Below the pieces are notes generated by a model. It searched no databases. It was not told the origin of the DNA and worked only from the letters and a program-made list of their open reading frames with translations. From Chromatiales bacterium (GTDB taxonomy: Bacteria > Pseudomonadota > Gammaproteobacteria > Steroidobacterales > GCA-2729495), in contig JACKNI010000002.1 of assembly GCA_024234935.1 (NCBI GenBank), positions 124,001 through 188,000 of the forward strand: 64,000 bases of DNA. Direction: 5' to 3'. The position numbers were made by a program, and so were the translations under genes. Of this stretch, positions 51,022 through 60,249 are shown piece by piece. Position 1 is the first letter of the stretch, and the number at the start of each line of letters is the position of its first letter.

Positions 51022-52866
51022 TCAGGTGCCGAATTTTCGGTCGCTGCCCGCCGGTGGCGCGCCTTCGTCGATGGCGTATGGCCGCAGCAGACGGAACTCC
51101 TGCATATCCCATGCCGCGGTCGGACAGCGCTCGGCGCAGAGTCCGCAATGCACGCAGAGATCCTCATCCTTGACCATCACGCGCCGGGTCTGCGGCAGCG
51201 GGCCGGAGACATACAGCGGCTCGTCGATGTTCTTGGCCGGTGCCGTCAGTCGTGTACGCAGATCAGCCTCGGTGCCGGGCTCCGTCATGGTCAGGCAGTC
51301 GGTCGGACAGATGTCCACGCATGCATCACATTCGATGCAGAGCTTTTCGGTGAATACCGTCTGTATGTCGCAGTTCAGGCAGCGCTCAACCTCTTCAGTG
51401 AACTGCTCCGGCGTGTAGCCCAGCTCCACCTCGATGTTCAGCTTCCTGAACCGTTCCTTGAGTCCCACCTGCGGAACCAGGCGGCGCTCGACGCTGTTGT
51501 AGTTGTTGCTGTACGCCCATTCGTGCATGCCCATCTTCGAGCTCTGCAAGGTCATGCCATCGGCAAGACGCTCGGACAGATCCTCACCCTGGCAGTACTT
51601 GTGGACCGAAATGGCCGCCTGGTGACCCTGCTCGACCGCCCAGATGATGTTCTTCGGACCGAAAGCCGCATCGCCACCGAAAAAGACGCCGGGGCGCGTG
51701 GAGTGGAAGGTCACTTTATCGACGACCGGCACGCTCCACTTGTCGAATTCGATACCGAGGTCGCGCTCGATCCAGGGGAAAGCATTCTCCTGTCCGATGG
51801 CCAGCACCACATCGTCCGCCGGCATGAACTCTTCGCCGGTGATCTTCTCGGCGGTGATACGCCCCCTGGCATCCAGCTCGTATTCCATGATGTCGAACAC
51901 CATGCCCTTGAGCCTGCCGTTCTCGCTGACAAATGCCTTTGGCGAGCGGTTGACGATGATTTCGACGTGCTCCTCCTCGGCATCCTCGAGTTCCCAGGGG
52001 GAGGCCTTGAAGAACTGGCGCGGCTTGCGGGCGATCACCTTGACGTTCTTCGCACCGAGCCGCATCGAGGTACGGCAGCAGTCCATCGCCGTATTGCCAA
52101 CGCCGATGATCAGCACCTTTTCGCCGATGGTCTTGATGTGCTCGAAAGCCACCGACTCGAGCCACGCGATGCCGATGTGCACATGGGCCGGATCGTCGTC
52201 CCGGCCAGGCAGCTTGAGCTCCTTGCCATGGGGCGCACCCGTGCCGACGAAAATCGCATCGAAACCGTCGCCCAACAGCTTGCGCATGCTCTCGATGCGC
52301 TGGCCGAGCCGGAGATCGGCGCCCATCCCGACGATATCGCCGATCTCGCGATCCAGCACATCGGCAGGCAGGCGGAAGGACGGGATGTTCGAGCGCATCA
52401 GACCGCCCGGCACCTCCAGGCCCTCGAAGATCACCACTTCATAGCCGAGCGGCAAGAGGTCATTGGCGACGGTCAGCGAAGCCGGACCGGCACCGATACA
52501 GGCCACGCGCTTGCCATTCTTCTGCGCCGGCGCCGTGGGCAGCCAAGCGGAATAGTCGTCAGCAAGATCTGCTGCAACGCGTTTGAGGCGGCAGATGGCT
52601 ACCGGTTTTTCTTCGACCCTGCCGCGCCGGCAGGCCGGTTCACAGGGACGGTCACAGACACGGCCGAGAATCCCCGGGAATACATTCGACTCCCGGTTCA
52701 GCATGTAGGCTTCCGTGTACTTCCCCTGTGCTATCAGCCGGATATAGCCCGGCACATCGGTATGCGCAGGGCATGCCCACTGGCAGTCCACGACTCTGTG
52801 GAAGTAATCGGGATTTTTGGTATCGGTTGGCGGCATCTTGCCGCTGGCGGGAGGAGACGTTGTCAC
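51022..52866 (-). CDS. GltD-like FAD/NAD(P)-binding oxidoreductase with C-terminal 2[4Fe-4S] ferredoxin domain
   Basis: A 614-residue protein. The N-terminal Fer4-type helical region holds the cysteines of VVDCQWACPAHTDVPGYI and RVCDRPCEPACRRG. The FAD site is CIGAGPASLTVANDL with the family helix EGLEVPGGLM; the NAD(P) site is IIGVGNTAMDCCRTSMRLGA. After the GltD-like core (~460) comes a bacterial ferredoxin domain with two clusters (CIECDACVDICPTDC and CVHCGLCAERCP). It probably moves electrons between NAD(P)H and ferredoxin for the KorAB enzyme encoded next. I chose GTG 52866; the TTG at 52926 lies almost at the predicted transcription start. Confidence 0.87.
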   Translation of the reverse strand: MTTSPPASGKMPPTDTKNPDYFHRVVDCQWACPAHTDVPGYIRLIAQGKYTEAYMLNRESNVFPGILGRVCDRPCEPACRRGRVEEKPVAICRLKRVAADLADDYSAWLPTAPAQKNGKRVACIGAGPASLTVANDLLPLGYEVVIFEGLEVPGGLMRSNIPSFRLPADVLDREIGDIVGMGADLRLGQRIESMRKLLGDGFDAIFVGTGAPHGKELKLPGRDDDPAHVHIGIAWLESVAFEHIKTIGEKVLIIGVGNTAMDCCRTSMRLGAKNVKVIARKPRQFFKASPWELEDAEEEHVEIIVNRSPKAFVSENGRLKGMVFDIMEYELDARGRITAEKITGEEFMPADDVVLAIGQENAFPWIERDLGIEFDKWSVPVVDKVTFHSTRPGVFFGGDAAFGPKNIIWAVEQGHQAAISVHKYCQGEDLSERLADGMTLQSSKMGMHEWAYSNNYNSVERRLVPQVGLKERFRKLNIEVELGYTPEQFTEEVERCLNCDIQTVFTEKLCIECDACVDICPTDCLTMTEPGTEADLRTRLTAPAKNIDEPLYVSGPLPQTRRVMVKDEDLCVHCGLCAERCPTAAWDMQEFRLLRPYAIDEGAPPAGSDRKFGT

Positions 52867-52937
52867 GTCGATTTCCGGATAGATTGTTGCCTTGATCGGC
52901 AGCGATCCGGGCCACGCCCGGGCCAAAAAGAGGCGTG

Positions 52938-52965
52938 ATTATACATAGCCGACCCCGAAAGCAAA
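52938..52965 (-). promoter_or_regulatory. Sigma-70 promoter of the 2-oxoacid oxidoreductase operon
   Basis: On the minus strand a perfect -10 TATAAT (complement of 52938-52943) is preceded after 16 bp by TTTGCT (complement of 52960-52965), a partial -35. The predicted start is near 52930, about 65 bases before the GTG start codon of the FAD subunit. Confidence 0.65.
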
Positions 52966-53054
52966 TCGGGATTTCCCGTGATCCGGTTGCGCCGGCAGGC
53001 ATCTGATTTCATGGCACTCATTTACTTAATCTCCCGGGGATGCAGCACCGCAGC

Positions 53055-53834
53055 TCAATTGGCCGGAATCGACCAGAAGCGGGTCCGGTCCGGATCGAAA
53101 GCATGGTAAGTCTTGCCGATTGCCTGCGGGTCGTCGAGCGCCTGCACGACGAGACGCGCCAGGTCAGCGCGGCGGATCCAGCTCATCGAGCGCGTGTCTT
53201 CGGTCAGGTAAGCCCTGCCCTGGGCTTCTTTATCCAGCAGCCCGCCGGGACGAATGATCGTGTATTTCAGCCCGCTGGTTTTCAGGTAGTCCTCGGCCTT
53301 GGTCTTTTCTTTCATGACGGCGTCGAGAACACGCCGTGCGATCCACGGTGAGGCCTCACGGGAGTCACCTGCGCCGATCACGGTAACCAGCACAAAGCGC
53401 GTTACGCCTGCCGAACGGGCCGCATCCATCGCATTCCGGTTACCTTCGAAATCCGGTCGCGCACCCTTTACCGCACGGGCCCCGAGCGTCGAAACCACAG
53501 CCCGGAACTGGCCGCTTTCGAGTGCCGCGGCGATATCCGGCTGGTTCATCGCATCACCGCGCACCACGCGTGCGCCCAGCTGCTCCGCGGCACTGCCATC
53601 CGACTCTGGCCGGACCAGCACCACCACCTCGTCGCCCCTTGCGCGCAGGAGGCGCACCACCTCGAGACCGGTGGCCCGGGTGCCGCCGATGACCAGTACG
53701 GCACCGGTACCCGGCGTCGATGCCGGTGGATTCAATGCGGCCATTTCCCGCTTGCCCTCGATGCCGGAGACCAGCAGCCAGGCCAGCAGCACAAGGACTA
53801 CACCGAAAAAAACCGTCATCTTTGGATACCTCAT
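53055..53834 (-). CDS. NAD(P)-binding (NmrA/SDR-like) protein with N-terminal membrane anchor
   Basis: A 259-residue protein. Residues ~6-24 form a hydrophobic anchor (MTVFFGVVLVLLAWLLVSGI). The rest is a Rossmann fold with the dinucleotide motif VLVIGGTRATGLEVVRLLRA and VVRGDAMNQPDIAAAL, then VVSTLGARAV and KYTIIRPGGLLD, typical of atypical SDR proteins of the NAD(P)H-binding (PF13460) group. The YxxxK catalytic pair of classical SDRs is not evident, so a regulatory or assembly role is possible. Start ATG 53834 overlaps the stop of the dihydroorotase gene by one base (TAATG). Confidence 0.85.
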   Translation of the reverse strand: MRYPKMTVFFGVVLVLLAWLLVSGIEGKREMAALNPPASTPGTGAVLVIGGTRATGLEVVRLLRARGDEVVVLVRPESDGSAAEQLGARVVRGDAMNQPDIAAALESGQFRAVVSTLGARAVKGARPDFEGNRNAMDAARSAGVTRFVLVTVIGAGDSREASPWIARRVLDAVMKEKTKAEDYLKTSGLKYTIIRPGGLLDKEAQGRAYLTEDTRSMSWIRRADLARLVVQALDDPQAIGKTYHAFDPDRTRFWSIPAN

Positions 53835-55183
53835 TATCTTTCTGCTCCACCGCAGTCCAGTCGCTGTCCGGCAATCGCGGAGGTGACGCGACCGTCCTCA
53901 TATGCCACCACGCCGTTGACGATTGTCGTGACGATGGAAGAGCGGAAAGTATCGCCCTCGAACGGCGACCAGCCGCATTTCGACAGTACATCTTCACGAC
54001 GTACCAGCGTCGGCCGCCTGTGGTCGATCAGCACGAGATCAGCCCAGTAGCCCTCGCGGATATAGCCCCGCTCGCGGATGCCGAACAGATCCGCCACCGA
54101 GTGGCTGGTCTTCTCGACGATCAGCTCCAGCGGCAGCGTGCCATCGTGCACATGTTCCAGCAGCATGAGCAACGCATGCTGCACGAGCGGCAAGCCGGAA
54201 GGTGCCTTGAAATACTTCTCGTTCTTTTCCGCCAGCGTATGCGGCGCATGGTCGGTGGCAATCACCGCAAGCCGCCCGTCGATCAGGCCGCCGAGCAGGG
54301 CCTTGCGATCCGCAGCGCTGCGGATCGGCGGATTGCACTTGATGCGGGCGCCCCTTTCGGCATAGGCACTGTCATCGAAATGCAGCATGTGGACGCAAAC
54401 TTCAGCGGTAATCCGCTTGCCATTGAGCGCCCCCGGTGCGAACAGTTCCAGTTCGCGCGCCGTCGACAGGTGCAGCACATGCAGCCGTGCGCCATGGCGC
54501 CGGGCGAGACTCACCGCAAGTTCAGAAGACTTCCAGGCAGACTCGGGCGAACGGATCTGCGGATGCGCCGAAAACGGCACATCCTCGCCGTACTGCTCGC
54601 GGAACCGCGCTTCATTGGCCTTGATCATCGGCGTGTCTTCGCAGTGGGTCGCAATCAGCATCGGACAGTCGGCAAAGATGCGCTCCAGTGTCTCGGGATC
54701 ATCGACAAGCATGTTGCCGGTGGACGAACCCATGAACAGCTTTACGGCACAGCAGTCGCCGGGCCGCAGCGCGCGGATTTCATCAAGATTGTCGTTCGCC
54801 GCACCGAAATAGAAGGAGTAGTTGGCATGGGACCGGCCGCGGGCCAGGCGGTACTTGTCCATGAGCACGGGGCGGCTCGTGACATTCGGAATGGTGTTCG
54901 GCATATCCATGTAGCTGGTGATGCCCCCGGCCACCGCTGCCGCCGACTCGGTGCTGATGGTGGCCTTGTGGGTCAGGCCCGGCTCACGGAAATGCACCTG
55001 ATCGTCGATGAAACCAGGCAACAGGTATTTCCCGCCCGCGTCCAGGATGCGGTCCACCCGCCCGGCCGGAATTTCCCGCGCAACCTTCTCGATACGTCCG
55101 CGCCGGACAAGCACATCACCGGCGACCACCCGGCCTTCATTGCAGATAAGCGCGTTGGTGATCAGCAGGGTCTGGTCATTCAT
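53834..55183 (-). CDS. pyrC: Dihydroorotase (amidohydrolase)
   Basis: A 449-residue enzyme of pyrimidine synthesis converting carbamoyl-aspartate to dihydroorotate. The metal-site motif HFREPGLTHKA (DQVHFREPG), PNTIPNVTSRP, the lysine region CCAVKLFMGSSTGN, HCEDTP, the second histidine in HVLHLSTARE and the Asp in VIATDHAPHTL are in the order of cyclic amidohydrolases. The length of ~450 fits the class I type; E. coli PyrC is ~350. Dihydropyrimidinase-type relatives use a similar core, but HFREPG and DHAPHTLAEK favour dihydroorotase. Start ATG 55183 is preferred over 55192; both lie close to the upstream pip stop (55176). Confidence 0.92.
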   Translation of the reverse strand: MNDQTLLITNALICNEGRVVAGDVLVRRGRIEKVAREIPAGRVDRILDAGGKYLLPGFIDDQVHFREPGLTHKATISTESAAAVAGGITSYMDMPNTIPNVTSRPVLMDKYRLARGRSHANYSFYFGAANDNLDEIRALRPGDCCAVKLFMGSSTGNMLVDDPETLERIFADCPMLIATHCEDTPMIKANEARFREQYGEDVPFSAHPQIRSPESAWKSSELAVSLARRHGARLHVLHLSTARELELFAPGALNGKRITAEVCVHMLHFDDSAYAERGARIKCNPPIRSAADRKALLGGLIDGRLAVIATDHAPHTLAEKNEKYFKAPSGLPLVQHALLMLLEHVHDGTLPLELIVEKTSHSVADLFGIRERGYIREGYWADLVLIDHRRPTLVRREDVLSKCGWSPFEGDTFRSSIVTTIVNGVVAYEDGRVTSAIAGQRLDCGGAER

Positions 55184-56168
55184 ATATAGCATCGCCTGGA
55201 CTTCGGTTGCCGGAAAACCGGTCTGTTGCCGTGATCAGTTCATGCACGATACCCGGCTCGAAGGCCGAGTGCCCGGCATCCGGCACGATACGCAGCTGGG
55301 CTTCCGGCCAGGCCTTGTGCAGATCCCATGCGCTGGTCATCGGACAGACGATGTCATACCGACCCTGAACGATCACCGCCGGAATATGCCGGATCCGGCC
55401 GATGTCGCGCAGGATCTGGTCCGGATGCTCCGCAAATGCCTGATTGACGAAATAGTGAGCCTCGATGCGCGCAAAGGCCAGCGCGAACTCGTCAGCGCCG
55501 AAACGCTCAACCGTCGATCCGGCATCCAGCAGATGACTGGTGCTGCCCTCCCAGACCGACCAGATCTTCGCCGCTTCCAGTGCAAGCGCCGGATCTGCCC
55601 CCGTCAACCGGCGATGATAAGCATGAAGCAGGTCGCCGCGCTCTGCGGCCGGTATGAAATTCAGGTAGCGCTCCCAGGCATCCGGAAAGATCTCGCTCGC
55701 ACCGTACTGGTAAAACCAGGCGATTTCCTTGTCGCGCAGCAGAAAAATGCCACGCAGCACCAGCTCGCTGACGTGCTGCGGGTGTTTCTCGGCATAAAAA
55801 AGTGCCAGCGTGCTGCCCCAGGAGCCGCCGAAGACCAGCCAGCTTCTGATGCCGAGTCGCTCGCGCAGGGCTTCGATATCGTCGATCAGGTCCCACGTGG
55901 TGTTCTCGCGCAGCTCCGCATGTGGCCGGCTGCGCCCGCAACCACGCTGATCGAGCAGGATGATCCGGTAACGGGCCGGATCGAAGAATCGCCGCGGCGT
56001 CGTGTCGCCACCGCCGCCAGGCCCGCCGTGCAGAAAGACCGCCGGTTTCCCTTGCGGATTGCCACACTGCTCGTAGTAGATCTCGTGCAGACTGGAGACT
56101 CGCAGATACCCCGAATCCCAGGGTTCGAGGGCGGGATATAGTGTCCGCTGCGGTGCCGGTTGCTGCAT
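55176..56168 (-). CDS. pip: Proline iminopeptidase (S33 family)
   Basis: A 330-residue alpha/beta hydrolase releasing N-terminal proline from peptides. The oxyanion loop HGGPGGGGDTTPRRFFDP and DQRGCGRSRPHAEL are the family hallmarks. The nucleophile is in GGSWGSTLALFYA, the acid residue in VQGRYDIVCPM and the catalytic His in DAGHSAFEPG. It is cytoplasmic, with no signal peptide. The last bases overlap the start of the dihydroorotase gene, so pip, pyrC and the NAD(P)-binding gene form one operon. It is divergent from the M16 peptidase across a 74-bp gap. Confidence 0.95.
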   Translation of the reverse strand: MQQPAPQRTLYPALEPWDSGYLRVSSLHEIYYEQCGNPQGKPAVFLHGGPGGGGDTTPRRFFDPARYRIILLDQRGCGRSRPHAELRENTTWDLIDDIEALRERLGIRSWLVFGGSWGSTLALFYAEKHPQHVSELVLRGIFLLRDKEIAWFYQYGASEIFPDAWERYLNFIPAAERGDLLHAYHRRLTGADPALALEAAKIWSVWEGSTSHLLDAGSTVERFGADEFALAFARIEAHYFVNQAFAEHPDQILRDIGRIRHIPAVIVQGRYDIVCPMTSAWDLHKAWPEAQLRIVPDAGHSAFEPGIVHELITATDRFSGNRSPGDAIYE

Positions 56169-56242
56169 CTTTCCATTTTGGCATTTTCGCCGTGTATTCG
56201 TCGCGGTTAGAATCGCCGCCTTCAGGCTGGACCCAAAAACTC

Positions 56243-58972
56243 ATGCACGTACTTCGTACATTTCTCGCCGCCGCCCTGCTCTGCCCCCTGTCGGGCTGGT
56301 CCGCACCGGTCGCGCCGGTGGATATTCCCTTCACGGTCCGGCAACTCGGCAATGGCCTGACGGTGGTGGTGCATGAAGACCACAAGGCACCGATCGTTGC
56401 GGTGAATGTCTGGTACCACGTCGGGTCGAAAAACGAGGCGCCGGGACATACCGGGTTTGCGCACCTCTTCGAGCACCTGATGTTCCAGGGTTCGGAAAAC
56501 CTGAAGGGCGAGTATCTCAACACGCTGCAGGAACTCGGTGCCACCGACCTCAACGGTACGACCTTCTTCGACCGCACCAACTATTTCCAGACCGTGCCGA
56601 AAAACGCGCTTGATACCGCGCTCTGGCTCGAATCCGACCGCATGGGCCACTTCAAGGGTTCGATCACCCAGGCCAAGCTCGACGAACAGCGCGGCGTGGT
56701 ACAGAACGAAAAGCGCCAGGGCGACAACCAGCCATACGGGAAGGTCTTCGAGCTGATCCTGAAACAGCTGTTCCCGCCGGATCACCCCTACTCATGGGAA
56801 GCAATCGGCTCGATGGATGACCTCAACGCAGCCAGTCTCGATGATGTGCGTCACTGGTTCGAAACCTGGTATGGCCCGAACAACGCGGTTGTCGTGATTG
56901 CCGGTGATGTCGACAGCGAAGACGTCTTTGCCAGGGCCGAGAAGTATTTCGGCGATATCCCGCCAGGACCGTCCGCGACGCGCCTGGAGGAATGGATCCC
57001 CGAGCATCCGCTGCCGCGCCGCCAGGAGATGCAGGACCGCGTCGCGCAGGCACGCATCTATCTGGCCTGGACTGGTCCGCGCTGGGGCACGCGCGATGCC
57101 CACCAGCTGGAACTCGCCGCCGCGGTACTCGCCGGCGACAAGAATTCGCGGCTTTATCAGCGCCTGGTCTACAAGGATCAGCTGGCGTCCGACGTCGAGT
57201 TCGGTCCGCTCGCCCTGGAAATCGCCGGTATCACTTATCTCCAGGCATCCGCGCAGCCCGGCGTCAGCCTCGCCAGGATCGAAAGCGCCATCAATGAAGA
57301 ACTGGAGCGCTTCCGTCGCGAAGGACCCACCGCCAGGGAACTGGAGCGGGTCAAGACGCAGCAGCGCGCGGGATTTCTGCGCGGCATCGAGAAAGTCGGC
57401 GGTTTTTCCGGCAAGTCCGGCGTACTGGCGGAAAGCATGGTCTACGGTGGCCGGCCTGATGCCTGGAAGCAGGCACTCGCGGATGGCCAGGCGGCAACGA
57501 CAGCGGACCTCAGCGCAGTGGTGCAGAAGTGGGTCACGAATGCGCCGTTCGTCCTTGAGGTGACGCCGGCGGAACAACTCAAGGCTGCGGATACGGGCGC
57601 AGACCGCAGCAGCATGCCGATGCCGGTGGGCGAAACACCGGTCAGCTTCCCGGCCTTCGAGCGCGCAACGCTCAGCAACGGACTCAAGCTCATCGTCGTC
57701 GAACGGCCGGAGGTGCCAGTGGTCGGCATCAAGCTGGTGCTGGATGCAGGCTTTGCGGCGGACCAGTTCGCTCGCCCCGGCACGGCAAACCTCGGCATGG
57801 CCATGCTCGACGAGGGCACGAAGACGCGCGACACGCTGCAGATCAGCGAACAGCTGGCCCTGCTCGGCGCCAGCTTGAGTGCCGGGTCCGGCCTCGATTC
57901 ATCGTCCGTCAGCCTGTCGGCGCTCGCCGACAAGCTGGATCCCTCGCTGGACATCTTTGCCGATGTGGTCCTCAACCCGGTATTCCCCGACAAGGAACTC
58001 GAGCGGGTACGCAAGAACTACCTTGCGGCACTCAGCCAGGAAAAGACCCAGCCGACATCGATGGCGCTGCGCGTATTGCCCAAACTGCTGTTTGGTGCGG
58101 GCCACGCCTATGCGCAGCCACTCACCGGCACGGGCACCGAAGCCACCCTGAAGGCGCTGAGCCGCGAGGATCTGGTGAATTTCCATCAGGCCTGGTTCCG
58201 GCCGAATCACGCCACGCTGATCGCTGTCGGTCCGGTCTCGGTTGCAACGCTCAAGCCAAAGCTCGAGCAGCTGTTTCGCAACTGGCAGCCGGGCGAAATC
58301 CCGGCCAAGCGTATCGGTGAGGTCAGTCCGAAACCGGGGCACGTGCTGTACCTGGTCGACAAGCCTGGCGCCGAGCAGTCGGTGATCTTTGCCGGCCAGC
58401 TGATTCCACCGCGCTCCACCCCGGACGACATCGCCATCGAGGCCATGAATGACGTGCTGGGCGGGCAGTTCACGGCGCGACTCAACATGAATCTGCGCGA
58501 AGAAAAGCACTGGTCTTACGGCGCCTACAGCCTGGCCTATGATGCCCGCGGGCAACGGCCCCTGCTTGCCTACGCCGCTGTCCAGTCAGACAAGACCGCC
58601 GAGTCGCTCAGCGAGATCCGCAAGGAGATCACCGATCTCGCCACCGACAGGCCGGCGACCGCCGATGAGGTTGCGCTGGTAAAACGCAGCAATACGCTGT
58701 CCCTGCCAGGCCAGTGGGAAACCGGCAGCGCAGTACTCGGCTCGATCAGCAAGCTGGTTGAATTCGGTCTGCCCGACAACTACTGGGCAACCTATGCCGA
58801 TGCAGTGCGCAGCCTCACGCCGGAGCAGGTCAACCAGGCGGCGCGCGATTATCTGCAGCCCGGGAACCTGGTCTTCGTGGTGGTCGGTGACCGCGCGCTG
58901 ATCGAGCCCGGACTCGGGAAACTCGGCTTTGATTCCATACAGCTTGTGGATACCGATGGCGACCTGCTTTGA
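56243..58972 (+). CDS. M16-family zinc metallopeptidase (pitrilysin-like, double domain)
   Basis: A 909-residue protein. A signal peptide (residues 1-20, VLRTFLAAALLCPLSGWSA) sends it to the periplasm. The inverted zinc motif HLFEH (His74 to His78, in HTGFAHLFEHLMFQGS) is intact, with the distal Glu in the region EQRGVVQNEKRQ. A second M16 half (residues ~440-880, ATLSNGLKLIVVERPEVPVV, and YSLAYDARGQRPLL near the end) lacks the HxxEH and is the inactive half typical of these clamshell proteases. It digests peptides after export. ATG 56243 is the plausible start; its promoter shares the gap with divergent pip. Confidence 0.95.
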   Translation: MHVLRTFLAAALLCPLSGWSAPVAPVDIPFTVRQLGNGLTVVVHEDHKAPIVAVNVWYHVGSKNEAPGHTGFAHLFEHLMFQGSENLKGEYLNTLQELGATDLNGTTFFDRTNYFQTVPKNALDTALWLESDRMGHFKGSITQAKLDEQRGVVQNEKRQGDNQPYGKVFELILKQLFPPDHPYSWEAIGSMDDLNAASLDDVRHWFETWYGPNNAVVVIAGDVDSEDVFARAEKYFGDIPPGPSATRLEEWIPEHPLPRRQEMQDRVAQARIYLAWTGPRWGTRDAHQLELAAAVLAGDKNSRLYQRLVYKDQLASDVEFGPLALEIAGITYLQASAQPGVSLARIESAINEELERFRREGPTARELERVKTQQRAGFLRGIEKVGGFSGKSGVLAESMVYGGRPDAWKQALADGQAATTADLSAVVQKWVTNAPFVLEVTPAEQLKAADTGADRSSMPMPVGETPVSFPAFERATLSNGLKLIVVERPEVPVVGIKLVLDAGFAADQFARPGTANLGMAMLDEGTKTRDTLQISEQLALLGASLSAGSGLDSSSVSLSALADKLDPSLDIFADVVLNPVFPDKELERVRKNYLAALSQEKTQPTSMALRVLPKLLFGAGHAYAQPLTGTGTEATLKALSREDLVNFHQAWFRPNHATLIAVGPVSVATLKPKLEQLFRNWQPGEIPAKRIGEVSPKPGHVLYLVDKPGAEQSVIFAGQLIPPRSTPDDIAIEAMNDVLGGQFTARLNMNLREEKHWSYGAYSLAYDARGQRPLLAYAAVQSDKTAESLSEIRKEITDLATDRPATADEVALVKRSNTLSLPGQWETGSAVLGSISKLVEFGLPDNYWATYADAVRSLTPEQVNQAARDYLQPGNLVFVVVGDRALIEPGLGKLGFDSIQLVDTDGDLL

Positions 58973-60249
58973 GGGCTGAACGGCGCCCGCGATTCTATGG
59001 CTGGTACATCGCCAGCTGCTGCCTGGTCGTCTTTTTCTTTACCAACGGCCTGTCGCTCTATGTGCCGCAAAACCTGTTTCCGCGCTTCATGGAAACCTTC
59101 GATGCGACACCGGCCGAAGTCAGTCGCACGACGGCCATAAGCTTTGCGCTTGCCGGTCTCATGGCACCCTTCGTCGGTGCGGCGATCGATCGTCTTGGCG
59201 TGGTACGCGTGATTCGCACCGGGCTGATGGTGCTGGCACTCACCTTCACTGCCTATCCCTTTGCGCAGAGCCTGCAGCAACTCTATGTACTGCACGCGGC
59301 CATCGCGGTCGGCCTGGTGTTTTCCGGCCTGATGCCCAACGTCGTGCTGCTGTCGAACTGGTTCATCACCAGGCGCGGTACCGTGGTAGGCCTGCTGGTG
59401 GCCGGCTCCAGTCTGGCTGGAGCAACGCTGCCGGTATCCATCGCGTCACTGGTCAATGACCCGGCACTGGGCTGGCGGGTGGGGTTCGGTGTGCTCGCGG
59501 CCGCATTCTGGCTGTTTGCGGTGCTGCCCGGCTTTCTGGTGCTGCGCGAATCGCCGCGCAGCGTCGGCCAGTTTCCAGACGGTGCAACAGGTGCGCCGTC
59601 TGGCAGCACCGACGGGGAAGAACTGCGCGAAGGCGTGCCCTTTGCCGACGCACTGCGTTCGCGCACGCTCTGGTGTCTGGCCATTGGCTCGGCCAGCATC
59701 TGGTTTTCAATCCAGGCCATCACCAGCCAGTTCACCATCTATCTGGAAAAAGACGCAGGCTTCGAGCCGGTAAACGCCACCCAGCTCTACTCGATGCTGC
59801 TCGCCTGCAGCGTGGCCGGAAAATTCCTCTTCGGTGCGATCAGCGACCGTTTCACGAAGCGCAGCATGATGCTCGTCGCCAGCATTGTCCTGCTGACGGG
59901 CTGTCTGCAACTGTTCAGTCTGGAAGACGGCGTGCCGGGCCTGACGCACGATCACCTGCGGCTGGCCGCATTCGCGATCGTGTTCGGTCTCGGCTTCGGC
60001 GGCAGCTTCACGCTCATCCAGCTGGTCGCCGTCGAGAGCTTCGGACAGCTGGCGCTCGGCCGCATACTCGGCGTGATCATTTTCATCGACACCATGGGTG
60101 GCGCACTGGGCACGCTGCTCGCCGGACAGATCCGCACCACCAGCGGCGACTATTTTCTGTCGTTTTCAGTTGTGACCATGGTCGCTATGATTGCGGTTCT
60201 GAACGTACTGATGATCCCGGCTGTGGCGCGATCAGGATCGGAGCGATGA
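58969..60249 (+). CDS. MFS transporter (OFA/monocarboxylate-like)
   Basis: A 426-residue protein with 12 hydrophobic helices. The opening RRPRFYGWYIASCCLVVFFF is typical of the oxalate/formate antiporter-like (OFA) and monocarboxylate porters. Motifs include AAIDRLGVVRVIRTGLMVLA after helix 2, and a long central loop (~200-225). It could carry an organic acid; substrate unknown. Start TTG 58969 overlaps the TGA of the M16 peptidase gene (TTTGA), and its stop overlaps the ATG of the ABC ATPase gene (ATGA), so it is embedded in this operon. Confidence 0.88.
   Translation: MRAERRPRFYGWYIASCCLVVFFFTNGLSLYVPQNLFPRFMETFDATPAEVSRTTAISFALAGLMAPFVGAAIDRLGVVRVIRTGLMVLALTFTAYPFAQSLQQLYVLHAAIAVGLVFSGLMPNVVLLSNWFITRRGTVVGLLVAGSSLAGATLPVSIASLVNDPALGWRVGFGVLAAAFWLFAVLPGFLVLRESPRSVGQFPDGATGAPSGSTDGEELREGVPFADALRSRTLWCLAIGSASIWFSIQAITSQFTIYLEKDAGFEPVNATQLYSMLLACSVAGKFLFGAISDRFTKRSMMLVASIVLLTGCLQLFSLEDGVPGLTHDHLRLAAFAIVFGLGFGGSFTLIQLVAVESFGQLALGRILGVIIFIDTMGGALGTLLAGQIRTTSGDYFLSFSVVTMVAMIAVLNVLMIPAVARSGSER

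Noticed and set aside
50995..52938. A 647-codon open frame opposite the FAD/ferredoxin gene
   Set aside because: The minus-strand reading has all the FAD, NAD(P) and cluster motifs; the plus-strand reading has none.
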